Positions 24,035 through 36,325 of a DNA stretch of 64,000 nt are shown piece by piece (the stretch's first letter is position 1; each line of letters begins with the position of its first letter). The notes beneath the pieces are model-generated. The model saw only the letters and a list, made by a program, of their open reading frames with translations, made no database searches and was not told the DNA's origin. Made by a program: the position numbers and the translations under genes. The stretch lies in NCBI RefSeq assembly GCF_963583255.1, contig NC_084803.1:16875428-16939427 (forward strand), in the 5' to 3' direction. Origin of the DNA: Pyrus communis. Its lineage: Eukaryota > Streptophyta > Magnoliopsida > Rosales > Rosaceae.

Positions 24035-24847
24035 TGTAAAAAAAAAAAAAATTTACGTTCATATAATTACTAAATTGCCCATATTTTTTTTATTTTGTTC
24101 AGTTTTATTGAGGGAGTTAAAATAGTAATTTCATAGAATCTTAGTTGACAACCACAGTTCTATTAATAAATAGTTTAGATATAGATAAACAATAAAATGT
24201 GCCCATTACATGTGATTCTTTTAGTTTTCAGATTTTTTTTAATTAATTTCTTTTAACTCAATATTGACACACCCCGACCTGAAAAGTCCACCTAGACTCT
24301 GGATCAAGCTATGCTGGCCGACACCAGGAAAGTGATGAAGCCATAAAGTGAAGTGATGTGGAAAATGTGAATAAATTTAAATCAAGTGCCTAAATATAAG
24401 AGTGTGTTTGTGAGTGGGAATCAACCCATTTCACACGTGATGTCAGAGCATAAGTAAAGTACAGTAAAGTAGGATGAGAATTATACAGTCGGAAGTATAC
24501 ACACAACAATGTTTTGCTAAAAATCCTCGTCGACACGAAAGCTTTGCCACTAATACCTGGAGGGGTGAAAAACAAGGGTGAGTGGGCCTCAAAATAAAGT
24601 TTTATAAAAACCTTTTTGAAAACATAATAACCCCTCACCTTAAAATAAGTATAGTTTCCAAAATATACATACTACGTATAGTATGAAAGTACTTACCATA
24701 GCTTGCAATATCTCAAGAATTCAATACATCACAATATATTTCGTAAATAACCATCTAACGTTCAACAGTCACATAATCTCACATAAACAAACTTATCATA
24801 TCGAGTGCTCATCGACATACGCTAACACACAAGTTCATGCAGAGGTA
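24035..24847. repeat. Direct repeat copy 2 (shared with 14300-14847)
   Basis: A second copy of the left flank plus the start of the gypsy-type LTR (TGACACACCCC at 24265). It keeps about 230 bases missing from copy 1 and carries an extra about 30 bases (tttattttgttcag region, about 24085). It stops abruptly at gcagaggtatt (about 24847), where copia sequence begins. Confidence 0.85.
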
Positions 24848-26347
24848 TTTAGGCACAATTTGAATTATGTATGTCATTCATGCCCTTTAGACAAAAGCAA
24901 GAAATTGCCATTTCCTAAATCAAATTCAATTTCGCATTTTCCTTTACAACTTATTCATTCAGACGTATGGACATCCCCAACTTTGTCAATTTCCGGATTT
25001 CATTATTATGTGATTTTCATTGATGATTATTTGCGATATACTTGGCTATATCCATTAAAATTAAAATCCGATGTGTTTCGTACTTTTATTAAATTTCAAA
25101 TTGAAATGGATAATAAATTTCAAAGGAAAATTCAAACCTTTCAAACGGATGGCAAGGTGAATACATCAACAAAATTTTCAAAACTTGTAAAAACATGGAA
25201 TTCACCATCAATATACATGTCCTCACCATTCTGACAAAACGGTATGGCAGAACGAAAAACATCATTGTTTGGTGGAAATTAGACTCACTCTTCTTACTCA
25301 TGCATCCATGTCTCAAAATTATTGGGATGAGGTTCTCCATACAACTAATTTTCTAATAAACCAACTGCCAACCAAAGTTTTAAACTTAATTTCTCCATAC
25401 ACAAAATTATTTCAATGTGAACCATCATATAAATTTTTCAAAGTCTTTGGGTGTGCCTGCTTTCCTTATTTACGTTCATACACGTCTAATAAGTTACAAT
25501 TTCATTCCAAGAAATGCATATGGTTATTCTCAAAATCAACTTGGGTATAGGTGTCTTGATCCGTCAACGGGTCATGTTTTCATGTCTAAGCATGTCATTT
25601 TTGATGAAACTTGTTTTCCATTTAATGAACAGTCCAGTGCTACTTCTCACACCTCCTCCTTGCATGATAGTACTCCCACTGCAATTGGGACTCCTGAATT
25701 ACTCTTCCCCTCACCATCCGACCCCACAATCAACCCTCTCCATCCACCACTTCCCATCTGCACTTAAAGACTATCTCTGACTCAAATTCCTTTTTTTTTT
25801 TTTTTTTTTCAGCACCTTTATCTCATCCCTCACTTTTCTTACCCCACACATCACCCACTAGTTCGCATCTAACCCTTCCTAACCATAACCTACAATCTTT
25901 AGTTTCCACCCCCATGTATCCCATGGTAACCCGTGCAAAAGATGGTATTCACAAGCCAAATCCTAAGTATGCCTATACATCCACCACTAACGTTTTATCT
26001 AAGCCTACTTGTTATAGTCAGGCACATAAATTTCAGGAATGAAGAACTGTAATGGTAGATGAATTTAACGCCCTCCAGCGGGCTGGCACCTGGTCTTTGG
26101 TCCCTTACCATCCTTCCATGAATGTGTTTCCCAAGGTTTTCAGACTTAAATGAAAACCAGATGCGTCTATAGTTAGATTTAAAGCTTAGCTTGTTGCGAA
26201 TGGATATCATCAACAATCTGGACTTGATTATGGAGAAACATTTAGTCTCATGGTTACTCATTCCACCATTCCAATAATCATTGCACTTGCCGTTCAGTTT
26301 TCTTAGCCCATACGGCAACTGGATGTTCAAAATGCCTTTCTCTATGG

Positions 26348-26473
26348 CTCCTTGTGTGACGAAATATATATGAAACAACCAATAGGCTTTGTTGATCCTC
26401 AATTTCCAACCTCCTTGTGTGATGAAATGTATATGAAACAACCAACAGGCTTCGTTGATCCTTAATTTCCAAC
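26348..26473 (+). repeat. 63-bp tandem duplication inside copia reverse transcriptase
   Basis: Two adjacent copies (26348-26410 and 26411-26473), each starting ctccttgtgtga and covering the codons for CDEIYMKQPIGFVDP / CDEMYMKQPTGFVDP. The unit keeps the reading frame (21 codons). Only a few substitutions separate the copies, one of which makes a stop. Confidence 0.95.
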
Positions 26474-27595
26474 GTATGTTTGTAAATTGAAACATTCTCT
26501 CTACAGTCTCAAACAAGCTCCAAGGGCATGGTTTCAATGTTTTTCCAACCACCTTGAACATCTCGGTTTTGTGGCTTCTCAGGAAAATTCATCACTCTTT
26601 GTTTACTGCCATGGTTAGTTCGAATTTATTTACTAATCTATGTTGACGAAATCCTTATCACAGATAATAACATCCAGTGCATTAACACTTTGATCAAAGA
26701 CATGGGCACATCTTTCTCCATAAAGGATCTTGGTCCTTTGAATTTTTTTCTGGGCATAGAGGTTCACCGTTCTAGCAATGGGGTTCATTTATCACAGTCC
26801 AAGTACATCATGGACTTACTGAAATGGACAAATATGATTGATTGCAAGCCCGTTTCCACACCTACAATTAGTGGCAAATGGCTGAGTCTTTACGATGGCA
26901 AACCATTGTCTGACATCAATGAATTCTGAAGCATGGTATGTGCTTTTCAATATCTCACATTCACAAGTCCACATATTGCATTCTCTATTAACCAAGTTTT
27001 CCAATTCATGCACAAACCTACCACTACAAACTGGATTATCGTTAAGAAAATTCTACGTTATTTAAAATCCACACCTGATCATGGTCTTGTGTATAAACTT
27101 GGCCCTCTCACTCTTACTGCCTTTGCTGATTCTGACTATGTTGGAGACCTCGATGATCGCATATCAACATGAGGATATTGCATTTTTCTTGGTTCTAATC
27201 TTATGCCCTGGAGTTCCAAGAAACAAAAAGGTGTTTCTTGTTCTAGCACCGAGTCCATGTATCATCAACTTGCCATTACTGCTGCCACAATTTCATGGTT
27301 TTGAAAGTTATTCCATGACCTTCATCTCTAGCTTACTCCTCCAAAGATGTGGTGTGACAATATTTCTGCAATCTCCATGGCTTCCAACCCAATTTTCCAT
27401 GCTCGGACACGCCATGTTGAAGTGGACTACCATCGTATTCGAGAGAAGGTAACTCGACGTGAAACCCAAGTGGGCTACGTAGCTACCCAAGATCAAGTTG
27501 CAGATTTTTTTAACAAAAGGTCTATCCACTTATCGGTTCAACTATCTTTTGTCCAAGCTTCCCGTTTGCCGACGATCACTCAACTTGCGGGGGCG

Positions 27596-27891
27596 TGATA
27601 AACCAAGTTTGAAATCCAAGCTTCCTGCCACAAAACTCCCTGAAGATCACAATGGAATCAGTCAATAGGAAGGCTTAGCTACAACTTATCAACAGTCCAA
27701 TCCTTTGGCTGTTAAATGATTTTGAATTCAAATAGATTATTTGTTAATTATGTTATCTGTAAATTATCTTTGGTTTGTTTTGAAGAGTTTGTTCTTCACT
27801 CAAACTCTCTATCTGTAATCACTATAAAAACATTAATACAATACACTCAAACTATCAAGCACAATTCTTATACTGAATACTCTCTTCTACA
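27596..27891 (+). repeat. 3' LTR of the copia element
   Basis: It starts TGATAAACC immediately after the polypurine tract gcgggggcg and ends ttctaca at 27891, about 296 bp. A TATA-like actataaaaac (about 27822) is where an LTR promoter would be. No 5' partner is present in the window. Confidence 0.7.
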
Positions 27892-29848
27892 AGTATGTGG
27901 TTGATTTTCAACCATAGATCATGAGTAGTAGAGACTAAATTAGAAAAAAATATGATCGTTAAGGTCAGTCACATGTGGATGTGTAGTAAATTCTCAACTG
28001 TAGATCTATATGAGTTTGCACATCGAAGTCCATACACATCAATGGCCATGGATTCAATTGCGCGCCCACTAACCCTAGCATTCTCCTCCTAAGAATTTTT
28101 AGATTCTCCTCGCGGCCGTCTTTCTTGATTGAATATTTTAGTCCAGAATCAATTAGGTCAGCCATCATATTCTTCGGAACTTTTAACTTTTTTGATTCCA
28201 TCAATATTTTAAAAGAGATCACTATCTTTTAATTAACATTATATGTTGATGCTGACGATGTAATTATGCCAATAGTCATATCTTATGTTCCTTTTCAAAC
28301 TCGCATCGGTTTGCATGGTTTGATTGCCGTATTGCTCAAGTTTTTTGTACCATGCAGTGTAAACATACTGTTTGGGGCACGGATCTCATTTTCATCCTAA
28401 ACGACGAAAGCATTTGTCTTGTAACTGGTTGTGTAATATTTGCATTTAAAGTATTTATTGCGAACTATAACAGCAAAGGGACATACAACCGTGTAGATTC
28501 TCGCCTAAGGATGGGGAATTCAAGCTGGACAACAATGGGGAAGGGATGAGATCGGGAAAGGGATAAGACTATCCCATCTGTCTCCCCATTTATAGATAAC
28601 CAGATTATAAAACGAATATGCTTTTTGCAAACGTCATATATAATTGTACGTAGTAGTATTGAATTTCATAGACCCAATAGATGATACTTCGTACACTGAT
28701 CGAAATCCACATCAATGGTTAATTTAGCTGCATAAAACCCAACTGCTTTCTTTACATACATACATACACATTTGCATTTGCTAATGTTTACAACTTTGCT
28801 TCTCGAACTTCATGGAGACGCTAGATATCATAAACTTCAAGAGCTTGCTTGGTGGAAGAATAGAGAAACAGAAAGTTTTAGTATGCAGAGAAAACTTAAA
28901 CGGTCTGCAAAAACTGTGAAGAATGCAGTATTGTTTAAATGCAAGACTTTCATATCTAATATCATAAAATATTGAGTTGGGTTTGCGAGAGAATCCTCGT
29001 GAGGCCAATGTATCTCACATTGCATTTGTTTCAAGTGGGGAGTATTAGGTCCATATAGGACGAAATGGCATATGAGGGGTGGGATTAGATCACATGTGGG
29101 CATTTCTTTGTCCTAGAGAGAGGATAAGAGGTTGAATACAGTGTGGTCACGTATTTCCATTTTGCATTAAATACTACATTATATAATGATAAGTAGTTAA
29201 TTGAGTATATAATATAAGGGTAATGCTAGGAAGACTAAATTTGTTGACAAAATTTTACAAATTAAAGGATATGGAAGTTAATGATTGATTTATTACTTAA
29301 GTGTTGATAAACATGCTCATTCCTATTGTTAACACATCATTTAGTTTGCAAATTTTATTTCCCTAACATTATCCTTAAAATAAATATATAAGTTGCAGAA
29401 ACTGATGTCCACACACTGAAGTAGCCCTTCACAAGTACTTCTCAGTTTCACTTTCCCCGACTTTTCTATTGTCCCCACAAAAGAAGTTTTTGGGGGATTA
29501 TGAAATGATATGGAGGCAGTATTAGATACACACAACTAACCTATCTCAAAAATGGTGATGCCCACCTTGTTCATGCTAACTGGAAACTACCAGCGTTCTC
29601 TGATTAGATTCAAAAGTCATGGTACAACATCTCAAAAGTCATGGTATTTGCTCTTCCTTTCTCTCTCCTAATGTGATTCGCTCTTCATATAGTATAATAT
29701 CATCTAAATTCAATTCAGTATTGGTACCAAATTACCAATGAAGATGATTTGGTAAAGCAAAATGCTTTAAAGAAAAATATGAACAAAAGTAGAAGGGGAA
29801 CTATGAATTAGTACCTTTGTCATTCAAACTCCAAAAGAAGACTTAATA
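27892..29848. other. Intergenic region, no gene recognised
   Basis: AT-rich sequence with only short chance frames on both strands. Nothing with domain-like composition or clear transposon ends was seen. Confidence 0.4.
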
Positions 29849-30097
29849 TTATTCCCTTCTATAATCAGGAAACGGAACTCTGCCAGACTCAATGTGTTTG
29901 ACATCTTCAATGAGGATCTCATAGTGCCTCTTCACCTCCTCAGCAGACTTCCCACCGACCGCTCTCGCAACCTTCTGCCAGCGGTCAGGGGTGTCCTTGT
30001 CGTACAAAGCCAGGGCATTTTCAAACTCTTTGTTTTGCTCAGGAGTCCAGGAGGAGCTAGAGCTTCTCGAGGAAGTGAGTGAGTTGGATGCCATCAT
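29849..30097 (-). CDS. RADIALIS-like SANT/MYB protein
   Basis: Single-exon frame of 82 aa, starting at tandem ATGs (30097 and 30094). The second would give MASNS, the usual start of RL proteins. The upstream in-frame extension begins at GTG and encodes a poly-Phe run from a T tract, so it is not counted. A Ser-rich N-terminus leads into one SANT/MYB-like domain: [38 protein letters not shown], and the tail [11 protein letters not shown]. This is the diagnostic shape of the small RADIALIS/RL (SANT) family. These nuclear proteins act by competing for partners of larger MYB factors and affect floral asymmetry, seed or early photomorphogenic development. Which RL ortholog it is cannot be told from sequence alone. 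It stands alone between repeat blocks. Confidence 0.93.
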   Translation of the reverse strand: MMASNSLTSSRSSSSSWTPEQNKEFENALALYDKDTPDRWQKVARAVGGKSAEEVKRHYEILIEDVKHIESGRVPFPDYRRE

Positions 30098-30227
30098 AAG
30101 GACTTCTAAAAAAAAAAAAAAGCCTAAAAACACTTCTTAAGAAAGGAAAGGAAGGGCTGTGTTTATCTCAGTCAAGGAAGACTAAGGTCGAGGAATGGCT
30201 TGAGAAATAGATAAGCAAATAAGCTCC

Positions 30228-30233
30228 TTATAA
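30228..30233 (-). promoter_or_regulatory. TATA-like box of the RADIALIS-like gene
   Basis: On the minus strand GCTTATAAGGAGC lies about 130 bases upstream of the start codon, which would allow a leader of about 100 bases. Confidence 0.45.
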
Positions 30234-31744
30234 GCAGGAGGAGAAGCACCAAAAAAGAGTGGTGGGGTTAAGCCAGTTGGCCGAATATATCATCAAAACG
30301 GGCGTAATTTGAAGTGACTTGTTCCCTCAAGAGCCACAAAATGAAGATGCAAATGGTAGAAGAGAATCCAGTACGAAAGGGCTGGCCCTTTATTTATTTA
30401 GTTTTTTTCCTTCTACCACAACTATATTCCTTGATCGATTGACCACCAAGTTGGACCTCCTTTTGTTGCAATTACTCTTCTTAATTATGCAGTGCTGGTA
30501 ACTTTGCAGCAACTGAAAACACATAATGTATCAATACTTGCTTGGCTGGCATAAACAACTAAACAGGAGAACTTCCGTGTAATCTGTTGTATCCTTTCTG
30601 TCTCTCTCTCATCAAATCTTCGTCATGTGATGAGAGGAAGATATGGGTATACAACATAGAATATGTAAATTTTTCTTCCATGCAAATAGATGTTTCTTTT
30701 TCAATTTCTTTTGGGAAATTGAAAGAATGCCATATATATTATGTTTTACTTTGTAGTTTAGGCTTAATTTTCGCTTTTAAGTAACTGTTTTCTCTATATA
30801 TGTGATAAGGTCTTAGCCACCTAGGGCGAATTGCCTTTCTGTGTTTTTACCTTTATGTTCTCCATCATGATCCCATGTCTGAAAATGGGCAAGGCAGGAT
30901 ATTTGAGATTGTGTTAGTATAAAGGGTCCATATCTTCCCCTTTAGGGTTTTGGATTCCAATGTTGTTCGATAAGCTCATGTACAAAATGGTAGTGAACAG
31001 CTGTTATACATGGTACGTTAAAATTAAGCTCAAATGCATGCCGATAGCAACTCAATATTTTAGGTCAATGTGCATTCATTTGGACCACATTCGAATCTTA
31101 ATTAGACGATCTATCCTTTCTGATGTTTCCTTTCGGAAATAATTACACATTTTTTCTCTTCATCCATTCCCTTGTTTATAGCATTTGAATCGAATAAAAT
31201 AAAGAAAAAGGGTAGTTTTGATATAGGCTATTCTTTTTTTAATTTCTTGGATTAAACATTTACTCCTTTTAAGAATTTGATTAAACATTCTTCCTACAAT
31301 TAAGGTGCCACTTATTTTATAAGTAACATTTGTTTAATGCCATATTACATGATTTGCCATTATAATGTACCTTTAATTAATTAATAATTATCATGTTAAT
31401 ATCCCAAATCTCCTAAAATGTAACGTATTAGTTTTAAAAATCTTAACACATCAAACCTATCAAACCTAATCTAATTATGCTTCTAATGTGCATTTTATTC
31501 CTAACTCCACACCATACAAGTAATTAACGTGTTATCTTCTTCTACAACCATTAGCAATTTTTTCATGTCATTGCTTTCCTCGATCGGCTGATCAAACCCT
31601 CTTTCGTTCTCCCTTGTTGGTCATATTCATTTCCTTCATATTTCATTTTATGCACACCTCTTGATCTGAGTATCCATATCAAAGGGTATGCTTTTTGTTT
31701 TAGCGCACTTTTTATCCATCTTTCCATCTTTTTCACGTACCATG

Positions 31745-32157
31745 GTACATTTGGGAAATAGAATTTAGTGGTACATTTTCTTTTAAAGGATAATTTGGTA
31801 CGTTTCAAACCGGTATATTGGTATATTTTAGGTTAGAATGGGTATGTTTCAATTTAGCATCAGTACGTTTCAAGTTGTTATTGAATGTTTCAAGGTGAAA
31901 TGGGTACATTTCAATTTAGCATAGGTATGTTTCAAGTTGTTATTGGTACGTTTCAAATTGATTTCAATTTAAAATTCACATTTATATATGGGTACGTTTC
32001 AATTTAGCATTGGTATTTTTCAAGTTGTTATTGAACGTTTCAAGGTGAAATGGGTACGTTTCAATTTAGCATCGGTACGTTTCAAGTTGTTATTGGTATG
32101 TTTCAAATTGACTTGAATACGTTTCAAATTGATTTCAATTTAAAATTCACATTATAT
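31745..32157. repeat. Minisatellite with ~20-bp units and higher-order structure
   Basis: Variants of ggtacgtttcaatttagcat and ggtacgtttcaagttgttatt repeat more than a dozen times. The block containing tcaaggtgaaatgggta and ending atttaaaattcacatt appears twice (ending near 31982 and 32153), giving a higher-order period of about 165-170 bases. Confidence 0.85.
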
Positions 32158-32357
32158 ATTTCATGCTGAATAGCATTAATCTCAGTCCAAAGACTCCAAA
32201 CTCATCCTTTTTATCAACAACTTTTATATTTCAATAATAATTTTATGATGTGAACGAGCTAACAAAAGGGGTATAAACCCTGACGCCAAAAAAAAAATTT
32301 CAAAATTCAAAGTTTATAGATAATATTGGTGATTTAGTTAATAGCCATTAATAATAA

Positions 32358-32512
32358 GGAAAACTAATGAAAATTGCTTAAAATTTTTGAGTTTTAACAA
32401 TAAGGACAAAATAAAGGGTAAAGTGAATAGTACCAGGTTTGACTTTTTAGTGTAAAAATGTGATTTTTCGTTAAAGTGAACAGTACCGTGAACTTTTCGT
32501 TAAAACTCCCTT
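32358..32512. repeat. Short interspersed non-coding repeat
   Basis: The segment from aaaactaatgaaaattgc through tttcgttaaaactccctt contains gtgaatagtaccaggtttgac and cgttaaagtgaacagtacc. I recall this type as abundant in apple and pear genomes. The family label is recall only. Ends and target duplication were not resolved. Confidence 0.45.
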
Positions 32513-33412
32513 AATAATATCCCTAAAAGAAAGGTATAAATCCTGACAAGACAAAAAAATTCCCCTTATCAACTAAAAGGATAAAGTGGGAAATCAACTT
32601 ATAGCATTTTTATTTTAAAAAATAAACTAATGACATGTAAATAAAATAAATTTAAAAATGATTAGGTGGACACTAGTTAAAGCGTCTTAATCAAAATTTT
32701 AAAAGAAACAAATGTTTAATAAAAATTATGTAAAAAAAAGTGGGGGATTCTAATTTTCTCAAAGAAAAACTAACGAACGGAAAAGCATGAGTGTGCAAAA
32801 GGGAAAAAAAAAAGATAAAGTGTGCAAAAATGATTTTTCTTTGTTTTTTATCATGTATTGTTGTGCTTATTATCTTAATTTTCTCTTCTCTAGTAAAACA
32901 TATATTTGGTGATGATCTTGATTCTTCCATTCCACTTGCTATATATTCTTCCAAACAAAACAAGAGATATGGATTCATTTTCTTGGACCAAATAAATCTA
33001 TGGTTGCTTGGAACGTTTGGGATATTCTTGAGATAGAAACGCAATTGGCAGATTACCAAGAATTCACTTCCCTAGCTAGTTATATACCAAGCAAGTTGGT
33101 TCAATCGACCGCCCCCTGTTTGTATGCAAGTGGCATATATTTTAGGTCCATTGCTAAAAAGCTTAGAATCTGTGATTGTTTAAGTTTTGGCTTACAAAAC
33201 TGAGGCTAGGAATAAGAGTCTCAAATTTCAACTTTCTCAACGAATCATTGATATATAGCTATATATCCTAAATTAATTACTTTTACAAGGAATTATTTTT
33301 GTGGTTTGTTGGTTGATGATGCATGCATAATGTACATTTTTGGAATTTGACCATGTAAACAACAATTATGAAATATTCATCGAACACAAGCTTGTTATAC
33401 TTAAATAGTTTG

Positions 33413-34820
33413 CACTAGTAAAAAAAAATTACTTGGGCGACATAATTTTAGGAGACGAAGAAAATTTCATCTACCAAAAAACATTTGCACGACCAAAAGT
33501 ACCTTTCATTGTGCAAAATGTCTATGACACAAAAAAAAAAAAAAAAAAAAAACAAAACAAAACCTTTGCGTGACGAAGAGTTTCATCGTGCAAACTATAG
33601 TTGCTCAATGACTGTTTGTGTTTGTTGCACAAGACCTAGAAAAATTCACAGTAAATGAGAATTTGGCATCAATTTTGTGCAGTAAACGAATTTATTGCAC
33701 AACGAAACATTTCATCGTCTAGAAAAAATGGAATGACAAATATCTTGAAGGCTTTGTAGCGGAACACCCAAGAATCTTAGATGGCACAACAATGGCAGAC
33801 ATTTATTGGGGCACGAAGAAGGCACTTAGGGAGACGAAGAGCTTCGTCGCGCAAGGATTCATGAGATTCTAGGTTAAAATTCCAAATCCGCACCCTTGTC
33901 CTCATTTCCTATCTTCCTCTTCTTCTTCACTAAATTCGCAAATTTCTTTCAACCCCAAATCTCAAAACCTATTTCCTTTAATAATAAGAGCGACACTAGG
34001 CTATTGCCAACAAAACTTTATTGAGCATAGTAATGTCCACACTTTGATAATAAGATCGATTAATCACAACAATGTGGCCATATAGATTAACGTTTCTTTT
34101 CAATTTTGTAAATGTGAGGGAACTATTATATGATGTTAAAATTAAGGTATCACTATTATATTATCAATGAGGTTTTATTATACATATTAAAGCTCATACT
34201 TTGACCATGAGATTGCTTAATCATATGGCCATTGAAGATGTACCTTTGACATTTGCAAATGTTACGACACTATTAAATGATTTTCAAACTGCATAAGTGA
34301 TATAATGTGATTGACATTTTAGAAAAGTCAATTTTAAAATCCGAACCGTTCAATATTTAGAGCTCTCCTTCAAGATTATCCTTGAAAAAATTACTTTATT
34401 TAGAAATGAATAAGTTTTGGAAGCTCAAAAGAAGAACATCTTAGAATTAATTAAAAACTTTATACAACAAAATCAGGATATTTATTGCTTTAGGTATGTT
34501 TAGGCGACAAAATGTTTTTAGTTCGTCGCCTAAATAATCTTAAAGCGACGATTGGGAATTCGTCAGCTCCTAATCACCTAAAATACGAGCGGGTTTTTAA
34601 TTTTTTTAATGCTTGTTGTGCTACGAAACTTTTAGTTTGTTGCCTCAGGTCTTCTTAAGCAACGAATAATTTTGTCGTCACCTGAAAAGTATTTAGTCGA
34701 TGAACTTTATTTAGGCTTTCATCACGCAAACTGTGGAAATTTTGGCAGTGCACGAAAAATAGGCTGAGTTTTTAATTTTTAATGATTGTTGCGCGGCGAA
34801 GCTTTTGTCCTAAATTAAAA
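33413..34820. repeat. Left terminus and subterminal repeats of the CACTA element
   Basis: CACTAG terminus followed by recurring short motifs in both orientations: gacgaagaaaatttcatc, cgaagagcttcgtcgcgcaa, gttcgtcgcct, gcgacgattgg, gcggcgaagc. These arrays bind transposase in characterised CACTA elements. Confidence 0.7.
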
Positions 34821-34840
34821 CCGGGGCCCCATTTTCTTCT

Positions 34841-35220
34841 TTCTTTTCCTCTCCTCTACTCTCCGCCCCTGTCTCCATCTGACCTTAGCTCACTCTCTTT
34901 CCGATCCTATCTCCCACAGTCTCTCATTGTCTCTTCAACCTTCTCTCCCTAAGGTAATTTCTCCTAAACCCTTGATTTTTTTTTGTTTATTAATTTTCAA
35001 TTTTGGGTTTATTGGGTTCGAGATTAGGTGAGTTGTTGGGGTTCGGGACTGGGGGGTGGGTTGTGGTAGGTTGGAGATCGTGGGTTGTAGGTGGTGGAGA
35101 AGGGTGGTCATGGGTTGAAGGTGGCGAAGGAGGGTGGGTGTTGGTTGAAGGTGCCGGGGAAGGGTGGGTGGGGTTGTAGCTGGCGGGGGAAGGCGCGGGT
35201 TGTAGGTGGCAGATTAAGGT
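34841..35220 (+). promoter_or_regulatory. Pyrimidine-rich leader and G-rich imperfect repeat in the CACTA 5' region
   Basis: From 34841 a CT-rich leader ends ctccctaag before gtaattt (a donor-like site at about 34952). A G-rich stretch at 35030-35215 follows, with imperfect repeats of gggtgg...gttgaaggtggcg. This resembles a 5' UTR exon and intron of a transposase gene. It is inference from position and composition. Confidence 0.4.
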
Positions 35221-35885
35221 TTAGGATGTTTTGCAAATTTTAGGTTTTTTTTTTTTTTTTTTTTGGCATATTAGGATTAGGATTTTATATTTATTTCTTA
35301 ATTTTTTCCTGATTTGGGTTTTTTGTTTTTATTTTATTTTTAATTTTAGGTTTAGATTATAGTTTTATATCTTAACTTTTTGCATATTAGGTTTTTAGAT
35401 TTAGGAACATTTTTTTTTTAAATTTAGGATTAGAATTTTTTTTTTATGATTAACTTTTTTTTTTTTTTTTTTTTTTTCAAATTATGGTTTTAGTTTAATT
35501 TTTTTTTAATTTTAGGATCAAAATTTTAGTTTTATGAATACTTTTTTAATTGTAGAAATTCAATTGATATTTTTGTTGTCGACAAATTTTACAAATGTCA
35601 TGTTTGATTTCTTCTCATCGTCGTTCATGTGCTAGTGCATCTCCCACACCTCCTGTTCTGGCCAGTAGTGCTCAACTTATTGTGAGGCCTACACCAGTTA
35701 TACCAGTTATTTCTGAGGTGCTCGCATCGTTCAATACCTCGGTGACGCATCCATAGTTAAGCATACGTCGAACTCACCGACGACGTCGTGCAGTTGACCA
35801 TCCATCTCAGATTCCCTCAACATCCATAACTAAGGAAGAAGGATCGTAATGTGGGACAAGATTGGGGTGAATTTCCACGAGGATA

Positions 35886-36325
35886 TGTAAAGAAAATGAA
35901 GCGTTTTAAAATTGACAAAACGAAGGGACGTAACATGAAGTAACAAATTTCATGTCTGCTCTCTGATTTGGGCCCATTTTACCTTTCTAAAAAGAAAACG
36001 ACGTCGTGGTCCAAGCTCAGTGATTTGCATAGATATATGACGGATTTTAGCCCTCCGGGGCTGTTTAGGCTTCCAAAAGTTTCGTAATAAAATCGTACCT
36101 TTTGGTTTTCATCAATTAATGATGATTACTTTTTTTTTTTTTTTTTTTTTTTATTTTATTTTATTTTTTTTTTAAATATCAAAGTCTTTTGAGCTATTCC
36201 AAACGGTTGTAATTTTTTTATTTAAATCATTATATGTAACAATTGTAATCATTCAATTATTAATCAATTTTAACCCTTTGGAATTTCTCTTAAACTTCTG
36301 GTGGACTCCAGACCTTATTCTTCAA
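35886..36325 (+). repeat. Dispersed direct repeat, copy A
   Basis: Matches 39103-39518: shared aaaacgacgtcgtgg, ggctgtttaggcttccaaaa, caaagtcttttgag and tgtaacaattgtaat, ending ccttattcttcaa. It contains a long T tract (36130-36170). Repeated blocks 3.2 kb apart in the same orientation could be old LTRs or an internal duplication of CACTA sequence. Confidence 0.7.

Larger units (their letters stand above)
24848..27891 (+). mobile_element. 5'-truncated, degenerate Ty1/copia element
   Basis: The element starts abruptly in the zinc-binding end of the GAG-pre-integrase region (CHSCPLDKSKKLPF). It runs through integrase (HSDVWTSP; QTDG), the integrase C-terminal part, reverse transcriptase (QLDVQNAFLYGS; YSLKQAPRAWF; KDLGPLNFFLGIEV) and RNase H (CDNISAISMASNPIFHARTRHVEVDYH). 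It ends in a polypurine tract (gcgggggcg) and a 3' LTR. The usual YVDD-type catalytic motif is unreadable because of stops (the decayed equivalent is at about 26640). Many in-frame stops and frameshifts mean it cannot encode a working polyprotein. The 5' LTR, gag and protease are missing. Confidence 0.92.
30234..33412. other. Intergenic region with repeats, no gene recognised
   Basis: Apart from the tandem array at 31745-32157 and the short repeat at 32358-32512 listed separately, this holds AT-rich sequence with short chance frames only. The GA-rich stretch at about 32795-32820 and neighbouring A runs are low complexity. Confidence 0.4.

Noticed and set aside
28772..29103. Short overlapping frames on both strands near 28.8-29.1 kb
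   Set aside because: No domain, no splice-consistent extension and composition like the surrounding spacer.
30100..30133. Longer N-terminus (MFLGFFFF…) for the RADIALIS-like protein
   Set aside because: The codon at 30133 is GTG and the poly-Phe comes from a T tract. The tandem ATGs at 30097/30094 match the family start.
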